Source: Bacillota bacterium (GTDB taxonomy: Bacteria > Bacillota > Clostridia > Lachnospirales > Lachnospiraceae). Taken from it: a stretch of 64,000 nt of DNA. The stretch spans positions 40,979 through 104,978 of the forward strand of contig JAUNDN010000003.1 of assembly GCA_030526045.1 (NCBI GenBank), in the 5' to 3' direction. Position numbers and translations under genes: made by a program. Below are positions 8,791-16,900 of this stretch, piece after piece (position 1 is the first letter of the stretch; each line of letters opens with the position of its first letter). The notes under the pieces are model-generated. The model had not been told where the DNA came from and searched no databases. It saw only the letters and a list, made by a program, of their open reading frames with translations.

Positions 8791-10203
8791 TTAACCAATT
8801 GTCGTATCCAGCAGTTTACATGCAATTGCAATCTGTTCGATCAGCTCTTTATCTGTAATAACTGTCACACGTCCTTCTTCGTACTGCTTATCCACCCACT
8901 TCTTCACTTCCGCCACAACCGGACTTGCCTTATCGACCTGTTTATCCCCCTGAAGCTTAAAATACGTGTTAATCCAATGAGCAATACCTGCAAGACCCGA
9001 AGTATTGGAAACTGCACAAAGTACCGGTCTGTTCAGGAACTTGTCTGTATCAAAAATATTATAAATTTCTTCATTTTTCAGCAATCCATCTGCATGGATA
9101 CCTGCTCTTGTGACATTAAAGTTCTTACCCACAAAAGGAGTCCTGTCCGGAATCTGATAGCCAATTTCCTTCTCATAGTATTCTGCCAGTTCTGTGATAA
9201 CGGTGGTATCCATACCGTTGAGATCACCTTTCAGCTGGGCATATTCAAATACCATAGCTTCAAGCGGTGTATTTCCTGTTCTTTCACCAATACCAAACAG
9301 CGAAGTGTTGACACCGGCGCAACCATACAGCCATGCTGTCGTTGAATTTACAACCGCCTTATAAAAATCATTATGCCCATGCCACTCGATCAATTCGTGA
9401 GGAACGCCTGCATGGGTATGGATTGCGTAAATGATACCCTGTACACTTCTTGGAATAACGGCACCGGGATAATTAACCCCATAGCCCATAGTATCACAGG
9501 CACGTACCTTAATCGGAATCTTGTACTCCTCCATCAGCTTCATCAACTCCAGGCAGAAGGGAACTACATACCCATAAATATCCGCTCTCGTTATATCCTC
9601 CAGATGGCATCTTACGCTGATGCCCTCCTCCAGACAATCCCTTACCACGCTGAGATAATGATCCATTGCCTGCTTTCTGGTCATTTTCAGTTTCAGGAAA
9701 ATATGATAATCAGAACAACTAACCAGAATACCGGTTTCCTTCATACCAATTTCCTTCACCAGTTTGAAATCCTCCTTGCTGGCGCGAATCCAGCTGGTGA
9801 CCTCCGGGAACTGATAGCCTCTTTCCATACATTTATATACCGCGTCCCTATCCTTTTTGCTATATAAAAAGAATTCGCTGGCACGAATCATGCCATTTGG
9901 TCCGCCAAGTCTGTGCAGATAATCATAAATCTTAACGATCTGTTCTGTGGTATAGGGTGCTCTGGACTGTTGTCCATCACGAAATGTCGTATCCGTAATC
10001 CAGATATCCTTAGGCATATTGTGGGGTACAATTCTGTCGTTAAAAGGTATCTTCGGTACTTCCGAGTAAGGGAACATGTTTCTGAATACATTGGGTTTTT
10101 TCACATCATCCAATATGTACATATGTTCCTCTATTTCAAGAAGATTATTTTTCGTGTTCAGTGACACCGGTCTGTCCATAAAAAGGTTATTTTCTTCAGC
10201 CAT
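8791..10203 (-). CDS. HMGL/DRE-TIM family synthase, probable Re-citrate synthase
   Basis: 470 residues of the isopropylmalate/homocitrate synthase superfamily: DTTFRDGQQSRAPYT (71-85) is the DRE-TIM active-site strand, HLEDITRAD and GHNDFYKAVVN supply further metal/acid-base residues, and GERTGNTPLEAM follows. The long N-terminal lead (LDDVKKPNVFRNMFPYSEVP) and missing LeuA regulatory domain fit the Re-face citrate synthase described in Clostridium kluyveri rather than LeuA. Cotranscription with GntR and icd supports acetyl-CoA plus oxaloacetate to citrate. Homocitrate or related synthase activity cannot be excluded. A Si-type citrate synthase also lies in the window at 44.8 kb. SD GGAG precedes the ATG. 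Confidence 0.82.
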   Translation of the reverse strand: MAEENNLFMDRPVSLNTKNNLLEIEEHMYILDDVKKPNVFRNMFPYSEVPKIPFNDRIVPHNMPKDIWITDTTFRDGQQSRAPYTTEQIVKIYDYLHRLGGPNGMIRASEFFLYSKKDRDAVYKCMERGYQFPEVTSWIRASKEDFKLVKEIGMKETGILVSCSDYHIFLKLKMTRKQAMDHYLSVVRDCLEEGISVRCHLEDITRADIYGYVVPFCLELMKLMEEYKIPIKVRACDTMGYGVNYPGAVIPRSVQGIIYAIHTHAGVPHELIEWHGHNDFYKAVVNSTTAWLYGCAGVNTSLFGIGERTGNTPLEAMVFEYAQLKGDLNGMDTTVITELAEYYEKEIGYQIPDRTPFVGKNFNVTRAGIHADGLLKNEEIYNIFDTDKFLNRPVLCAVSNTSGLAGIAHWINTYFKLQGDKQVDKASPVVAEVKKWVDKQYEEGRVTVITDKELIEQIAIACKLLDTTIG

Positions 10204-10242
10204 GGTTGTCTCCTCTCTGGGTTTCTTTAAAGTCCATGTATA

Positions 10243-10271
10243 ATTGTATACAATCGAACATCTTCTGTCAA
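10243..10271 (-). promoter_or_regulatory. Promoter of the Re-citrate synthase operon with overlapping GntR-like operator
   Basis: Minus-strand TTGACA (10266-10271) and TACAAT (10243-10248) with 17-base spacing form a near-ideal promoter about 40 bp before the start codon. A perfect 12-base palindrome ATTGTATACAAT (10243-10254) covers the -10 box. Its core fits the TnGTnnnACnA pattern common to FadR-subfamily GntR operators, and the operon encodes such a regulator, so autorepression is the simplest reading. Confidence 0.65.
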
Positions 10272-10275
10272 TGAC

Positions 10276-11187
10276 TTATTTTATCAGCCTGTCAATCTGA
10301 ATCATCCCCCAGCCCTGCTTATTCCATGGTTCATTTAAATCCTTTGCTGTATGCAAAAGCTTATGCTTAACCTGTTCATTGCTATAAAAAGGATACTTTT
10401 GAAGCAATAATGCCACTCCCCCGGAAATAATAGGAGTCGCCATAGAAGTGCCGCTCTTTGCAACGTAAGCGTTCCTGTAAAATCGTCCCTTTTTTTCAAC
10501 TCCTGCATTACAGGAAACAATATCCGTTCCGGGTGCAACGATATCTGGCTTCTTTACATCATAAGGGCTCGGACCTCTTCCGGAATAATTTTCACACAGG
10601 TTTTCTCTGTTTCCGAAATACCCCCCTTCATGACAGCCAACCGTGATCACGGCTCTTCTTTGTCCGATCGGTGAAATTGTCATCGGTTTTGGTCCTGTAT
10701 TTCCTGCTGCACAGACCACAACCAAGCCCTGCTTCCATGCACGATCAACCAGCTTAAGCAATCTTTCCATACGTTCTCTGTTCGTATTTTCTCCCATGCC
10801 AATGGAAATATTAAGAATACGAATATCATACTCTTTTTGCGTCTTCAGCACCCACTCGATTCCGTCTGCCATATTTTCAATTACACCATCACCTTTATAA
10901 TCAAGTACCTTTCCAACAATCAATTTACTGTAAGGCGCAATTCCTCTGTATTTCCCGTCTGAAAGAAGCCCGCTTCCGCACATGCAGCCTGCCACATGCG
11001 TTCCATGACCGCTGTCATCATATCTCTCCCGTTTTCCGTTTACAAAATCTTTAAACGCAATCACTCTATTACCAAAATCAGGGTGGAAAGCCACCCCTGT
11101 ATCCAGCATTGCTATAGTTACTCCATTTTTGCCGCAGCCCGCAGTCAGTTCATCACTGCATCCGATTTGTTTTCTCACCCGAAGCAT
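10276..11187 (-). CDS. Subtilisin-like serine protease (S8), apparently intracellular
   Basis: 303 residues with an intact catalytic triad: Asp29 (MLDTGVAFHPDF), His61 (SGHGTHVAG) and Ser248 (SGTSMATP), plus oxyanion Asn163 (AAGNTG). There is no signal peptide and no long propeptide, resembling the intracellular/AprX-like subtilases. It could act on cytosolic proteins or be released on lysis. It lies downstream of the sortase/BspA operon, but a strong terminator separates them and its ribosome site (GGGAG) lies in that terminator stem. Substrate unknown. Confidence 0.93.
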   Translation of the reverse strand: MLRVRKQIGCSDELTAGCGKNGVTIAMLDTGVAFHPDFGNRVIAFKDFVNGKRERYDDSGHGTHVAGCMCGSGLLSDGKYRGIAPYSKLIVGKVLDYKGDGVIENMADGIEWVLKTQKEYDIRILNISIGMGENTNRERMERLLKLVDRAWKQGLVVVCAAGNTGPKPMTISPIGQRRAVITVGCHEGGYFGNRENLCENYSGRGPSPYDVKKPDIVAPGTDIVSCNAGVEKKGRFYRNAYVAKSGTSMATPIISGGVALLLQKYPFYSNEQVKHKLLHTAKDLNEPWNKQGWGMIQIDRLIK

Positions 11188-11229
11188 AAAAAAGACTCCC
11201 GGCTTTTTCTTTATCTTATGCCGGAAGTC
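11188..11229 (-). terminator. Rho-independent terminator after the sortase-BspA operon
   Basis: On the minus strand, GACTTCCGGC pairs with GCCGGGAGTC (11220-11229 with 11194-11203) and is followed by a run of six T's. The 3' stem arm contains the GGGAG that would serve as ribosome site of the protease gene starting at 11187. Confidence 0.8.
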
Positions 11230-11253
11230 ATTAACAGTTCTGCTACTGCTTAT

Positions 11254-13941
11254 TTAAATTGTTTTTAATTTTTTCCCTTTATAGAAGAATAATGCAACGG
11301 AACCTGCCAGTAGTCCCAATACCAGAAACCACTTCGGATGAATCAGATCTCCTGTATCCGGTGTATCATCCTTATTCCCGGACAGACTGGTGATAGTCGC
11401 TTTACCGTTTGTTACCGTTGCCTGTCCTCCAAAACCGGAATAATTATAAACTCCAAAGGGCGAAAAGTGACTTGTGGAAAACTGCAGGTAATCACCGTCT
11501 TCCATCTCAATAATCCTGTTTTCTACTGCCTCTATCTGTCCATCCTGATCCAAAGTGACAACATGCATATCCTCTATAGATGTACCGGACGGAACCGGCA
11601 CCTGAATCGTAATAGACTGTTTTCCCAATCTGGTAATAGGGATACTTCCTGAAGCATCATAAAGTGAAATCTCATATGCAGACAGATTGGATGGGGTTCT
11701 GCCACCGTACAGTTCTCCGTAGGCTGATGAAACTTTCTCTGCAGCCGCTTCTGAATCTGTTATTGTTAAAATATAGCTTTCATCATTACCGGAGATAGAT
11801 GCCTTCGCATTTTCGCCCTCACGAATCTTCTCACTGTTTACGCGAAGGGTTATGCCACTTTCTTTCATCAACGCCACGCCCTGACTGTTGTCTGCAATCT
11901 GATTTCCGATTTCATCGCAAACAATTCCCTTAAATCCATAAGTTCCGCTTTCCAAAATCGTTCCTGCTAAATCCGTCACCCCGGCTGGAACAATCGCTGT
12001 ACGGATATTGTCTATTGCATAGGTGTGATACTGGCTATTGGCAATTCGCTCCACTCCCTGCCCTGTGATAAGCACCGGAAGCGTTTCTCCTTCAAAAACA
12101 GCAGTATCTGTTCCGCCCAAAAGTTTATAGGCACCAAGTCCGATTTCCTGCACGGAGGCAGGAATTCTCACGGTAGATAATGGGCAATCCCAAAAGGCCC
12201 GATCCTCCACACGAATGAGCTGATTGCCACCGTTGACTGTCTTAAGATTCTTACAGCCCATAAAGGCTTCTTCACAGATTACCTCTACAGAATCAGGAAT
12301 ATTCACTGCTGTAATTCCCATATGATCTTTAAACACCTGCGGACCGATCTGCTTGACACCGCCCGGAATATTGACAACACTTTCACTTCCATCGTACGCA
12401 ATCAGGATCCCATCTCCTACGATCAGGAATGGATAAGTTGCTGTCTGTGTATTTTCAACCCAGGGTGTTTTATCAAACGCATAAGGCTCTATTCTGGTCA
12501 CGCTTGTCGGTATCGTTACATCATTCAGGGAATCACAATGATAAAATGCACCATAGCTTATTGTAGTAACCCCTTCCGGAATCTCAATACTCGTAAGCGC
12601 AGACCTTGCAAACGCAAATTCACCAATTTCTTCTATACCATCCTCAATCTGATATTCCGTCAGATTACCGTCCTGATAAAATGCCTGACTTGCAATGATT
12701 CTGTTATTTACAACCGTATATTTCGGAAAATCTTTTCCCTTTTGTGCACTGTCTGCAAGAAGATTTTTTATTTGCTCTTTGTCCGTCCCGCCCTGCGCAG
12801 TCTGCCCGCCTTGTATGGCGTCTGTTTCCATCTGTCCAAGATCGATGCCACTGCGTACATTGGAACGCCCATTGTCAATAAAGATCATCGCCCTTCCGGC
12901 AACGATACTGGACTGTCCGAGAAGCGTCAGGTTATTAATAGTCTGTGTTTCCACACCAATTGTAGGTTCCGGTACCGGACTTTCCTTAGAATCAGAATCT
13001 CCCGAAACCTCATCAGCGGCAATTACCTGTGAATCCTGCACATCCTCATATTCAATTTCTTCTACTTCAGATTTTTCAAGTGCTGCTGCAAACTCTGCAC
13101 TATAGGTACCCGGTGTCGCAATAAACTCTACATTCGGACAGCCGTCAAAAGCCGAATCACTGATTCTTGCCATGGAATCCGGCAAAGTTACCATTTCAAG
13201 GTTCACACAATCTTCAAAAGCCTTGGCTCCGATTCCCCTCACAGGCAACGGGATTTCCACCTCTTTCAGATTCATACAATTTGAAAATGCATAAGCAGGT
13301 ACTTCACTAAGACTGCTGTCCAGTGTTACCTTCTCAAGGTACGGATTGCCCCAGAAGGCATATCCGGCGATTTCCTTTACTGTTCCGGGAACCGTATATG
13401 CTCCCTTTTCATAGGCCGGCATCAATGCATAGACAATGGTTTCTTCATCGTCATACAAAATACCGTTTGAATAATGCAGATAGGTGTTGTCCTCGGAGAG
13501 TGTAAGATCCTTCAGCTGGCTGCAGCCTGCGAACACCCCTGTTCCCAGTTCCTTCACCCCTGCACCAAGAGTAACATTCACCAGTTCTTTGTTATTACTA
13601 AAGGCAGCGGTGTCAATCATTTCTACACCGTCCCCCACCTGAATGGTTCTCAGGTTATCACATTCTGCGAACGCACGATATCCGATATATTCCACGTCTC
13701 CCTCGATGGTCACTTTGATCAGATTATCATTTCCTGCGAATGCTTCTTCACCGATAGACTTAATATCAACAGGAATAGACACGACTTCTGCCGTGCCTGT
13801 GTATTTCAGCAATTTACTTCCTTCCATTTGAAAATCAGATGCAGGCGCTACTGCTTCTACATCTGATACAGGTACCTGAGCTACTGCTATTGCCGTAAGC
13901 AACAGCAGTGCACTCAGGATCTTTGCAATTTTTCTGTTCAT
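11254..13941 (-). CDS. BspA-like leucine-rich-repeat surface protein with TPxTG sorting signal
   Basis: 895 residues. Signal peptide at 1-30 (MNRKIAKILSALLLLTAIAVA), then two blocks of LRR_5/BspA repeats of the IGEEAFAGN / LRTIQVGDG type (about 35-290 and 400-640), separated by a linker with acidic and Ser/Pro stretches (about 300-345). A C-terminal module ends in TPDTGD, a hydrophobic segment (PKWFLVLGLLAGSVALFFY) and KGKK, a cell-wall sorting signal. BspA-type repeats bind host or microbial ligands in known cases; the ligand here is unknown. It shares its THFSP module and tail with the 1741-residue protein upstream and lies 17 bp after it, downstream of a sortase gene that probably anchors both. 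Confidence 0.9.
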   Translation of the reverse strand: MNRKIAKILSALLLLTAIAVAQVPVSDVEAVAPASDFQMEGSKLLKYTGTAEVVSIPVDIKSIGEEAFAGNDNLIKVTIEGDVEYIGYRAFAECDNLRTIQVGDGVEMIDTAAFSNNKELVNVTLGAGVKELGTGVFAGCSQLKDLTLSEDNTYLHYSNGILYDDEETIVYALMPAYEKGAYTVPGTVKEIAGYAFWGNPYLEKVTLDSSLSEVPAYAFSNCMNLKEVEIPLPVRGIGAKAFEDCVNLEMVTLPDSMARISDSAFDGCPNVEFIATPGTYSAEFAAALEKSEVEEIEYEDVQDSQVIAADEVSGDSDSKESPVPEPTIGVETQTINNLTLLGQSSIVAGRAMIFIDNGRSNVRSGIDLGQMETDAIQGGQTAQGGTDKEQIKNLLADSAQKGKDFPKYTVVNNRIIASQAFYQDGNLTEYQIEDGIEEIGEFAFARSALTSIEIPEGVTTISYGAFYHCDSLNDVTIPTSVTRIEPYAFDKTPWVENTQTATYPFLIVGDGILIAYDGSESVVNIPGGVKQIGPQVFKDHMGITAVNIPDSVEVICEEAFMGCKNLKTVNGGNQLIRVEDRAFWDCPLSTVRIPASVQEIGLGAYKLLGGTDTAVFEGETLPVLITGQGVERIANSQYHTYAIDNIRTAIVPAGVTDLAGTILESGTYGFKGIVCDEIGNQIADNSQGVALMKESGITLRVNSEKIREGENAKASISGNDESYILTITDSEAAAEKVSSAYGELYGGRTPSNLSAYEISLYDASGSIPITRLGKQSITIQVPVPSGTSIEDMHVVTLDQDGQIEAVENRIIEMEDGDYLQFSTSHFSPFGVYNYSGFGGQATVTNGKATITSLSGNKDDTPDTGDLIHPKWFLVLGLLAGSVALFFYKGKKLKTI

Positions 13942-13958
13942 AGGAGCTCCTATGCCGT

Positions 13959-16900
13959 CTATGCCGTCTTTGCCTTCACTACCGCCTTGTCCTTCTTAAA
14001 GAAGAGGATCATGGAAATACATGCCAGTCCCAGTGCCAGGAACCACTTCGGATGAATGGGATCTCCCGTCTTCGGTGTGGCATCAATCGTTCCTTCTGTT
14101 AAGTTTGCAGTATCCACATAAATGACATACGGTGAAAAATGTGTTGCCGTAAAGTTCACGCAGGGCACACCGTCAACCGTGGTAAATCTGGCATTCAAAT
14201 CCTCAAGCGCTCCGTTTGAAACCGCTGCGACCTTATTATTTCCTGCATACTGAGCCAGATCATCCGGCAAAGGTAACGTCAGATTTACCGTAATTCCTGA
14301 AGTATCTGCAATCTTCGTTCTTCCGGTCGAATCATAAAGACTGATGTCCATAGGAAGATACTTGATCCTGCTGATATCACCATATTTCGCCTGAAGTGCG
14401 GCAACTACTGCATTGGTGGCAGACTGGTCCTCTGTAACCTTCACAACAAAGTTGTCTGTGGCTCCGCTTACAGTCGCACCGGCCAGATTGGTATTGGAAA
14501 TACCGGGCTTGGTCACCTCTACGGTTGTGCCAGTGTTATTATTCTGACCGGAACTGCTTCCGCCGGAGCCTCCCGTACCACCGGAGCCAGAACCGCCGGA
14601 GCTACTTCCGTTATCCGTTTTGTAGGTTGCCGTGATCGCCACATTTGCCGCCGGCATGGTAAAGGTTGTCGAAACAGCCTCCGCATTCGCAAATCCCACT
14701 CCTGCTGTAGAGGTTGTCCATTTATCAAATTTCTGTCCGGTTCCCCTGTCAAATGCATTGATTGCAACAATTGCACCGGCTGCATAGCTTCCGCTGCCGC
14801 TTCCGCCGGAAACCGAAACTGTGTATTTCTTCACACTGTCCGCCGAATTTGTAGTAGGTGAAGGTGACGGGCTGGCTTTCGAACTGCTTGAGCTTCCTGA
14901 ACCGGAGCTGCTTCCACTGCCGCCGGAGCCGCTTCCGCCACTGCCACTGTTGCTGATCTTCTCATAAGTGGCAACACTTGTAATATCTGAAGTAATATTA
15001 CTAAAATCGCCGGGAACCCATCCTACAAATGTATACCCGCTTCTAGCCGGTCCTGCCGGTGGTGTAACTGAACCACCATCATCCACCTTATAAGAGGCTA
15101 CTACAGAACCGTCATGTCCATAGAAAGTAACCTTATGTCTATCATCTGCAGTCGCAGATTTGAACACGGCAATAATTGCACCATCATCATAAATGTTTCT
15201 GTAATCAGGGGTCCATCCTGTGAAAACATACCCCTCATTATATGGCTCAGTTGCAGGTGGTGTTGCTGATTTTCCGTGTTCTACAAGCTGTTCCTCTGTC
15301 AGTTTCACAATCTTCGGATTATCCGGGTCTGTTGTATCTGTATATTGGAACCATACCTTATGCATAGTGTCTGTATAAACAGTAGTCACATCCTGGTCAC
15401 GAACCACACTGGTATAATTTGGTGTCCAGGCTGTAGCTGTGACACCTGAATGACTCGGAAATTCCGGTGGGATCGCATCTTCTCCATCCGCTACCTGCTG
15501 TGTCTCAATCAGATCCGGGTCTGTTGAGCTGAAAAAAGTATCCCAGAAATAAACAGTATGATAAATCGTAGGTCTATAAAACTCAGGATTTATGTAGTAA
15601 TAATCATCTGCATAGGTATCCATTGCACTGTCTTCAACACAATATGCCGTGATTGTCTTATGTCCTTTAGTTTGATCCTTGTATTCAGGATCTCCATTGC
15701 TTTGATACTCAATATACTGATCATTCTGGCAGGGAACCTCTTGATACTCATCCGTTGTCTCCACATTTGCGAAGGCCTCGGGCTGAACAAGAGTTACTGT
15801 ATGCGGCACTTCAATATAATACATGGAGGTATTCCAGAATGCTCCACGCCCAATACTCTTACAGGTTTCCGGAAGCAATACAGACCCCAACTGGTCAGTC
15901 AGTGCAAAGGCACGTTCAGAAATCTTTGACAGTGACGATTCTTTTAAATCCACCTGCCCAATTCCATCACAATCCATAAAAGCTTCTTCTGCCATATCCG
16001 TAATTCCTGCAAGCTCACTCGGTCCCACTTTAGCGTTTCCAAAGGACTTGCCACGGCATTCTAAGCATTCCATAATCTTACTCTTATTGCCGCTACCGTC
16101 TAATTCAAATATAATCGCTGCATCACTACATGTATAATAGAGGCTGTCATAGAAATTCACATAATTTAAATTATCACATCCCATAAACGGTCTGATACCA
16201 AAATCATTTACCGTCGAAGCAATTGAGACATCTGTTAAGGATGTACAATTTCTAAATGCATAATTTCCAATGGAAACACAGCCTGCTGGATTCTGATATA
16301 CCCCTGTCAGACCGGCACTAAACTTATCTGTAGACAGATTATCATTGATGCAATCTGCAAAAGCGTATGGCTCAATTTCTTCTACCGTGTTCATCGTAAT
16401 GGTCTGAAGCATCTTATTTGCAGTTTTGGATACATCCACCTTCTTTCCCTCTGTATCCAGGTTGGAAAATAATCCTGTCTGAATTGCCTCCACCCCTGCC
16501 GGCAATACCACATTTAAGGCAGAATTAATAATACTATATTCATCCTCTGTCGGCTTATCTACATGTTCAGGATCTCTTTTATAGTCTTGATAATTATTAA
16601 CCGCTGATCGAGCTGCACTAATATTCTCCGAAGTCAGATATGGAATATAATAATCCTGAGTCGCATTGGTTGCTCTATCTACTACTACTGTAATATGTTT
16701 ATTCTCTATATTACTCAAATCATCATAGACCGGACAATCAATTAAGGTGTTCTTATCTGTTTCTGGATTGTACTTCACAGTCAGATTGGTTGGCCATCCA
16801 CTATAAAAATAAATATATGTATCTAATGTCTGCGTTCCAACATTTATATTATTTGAAGGGTTCATCGCATATTGAAACGGTGCCGATGTATCCGAAATCG

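Noticed and set aside
12322-13032. A 236-codon plus-strand reading frame opposite the 895-residue BspA-like gene
   Set aside because: It lies antisense to clear LRR repeats, lacks a ribosome site and gives a low-complexity Cys/Ile/Arg-rich translation.
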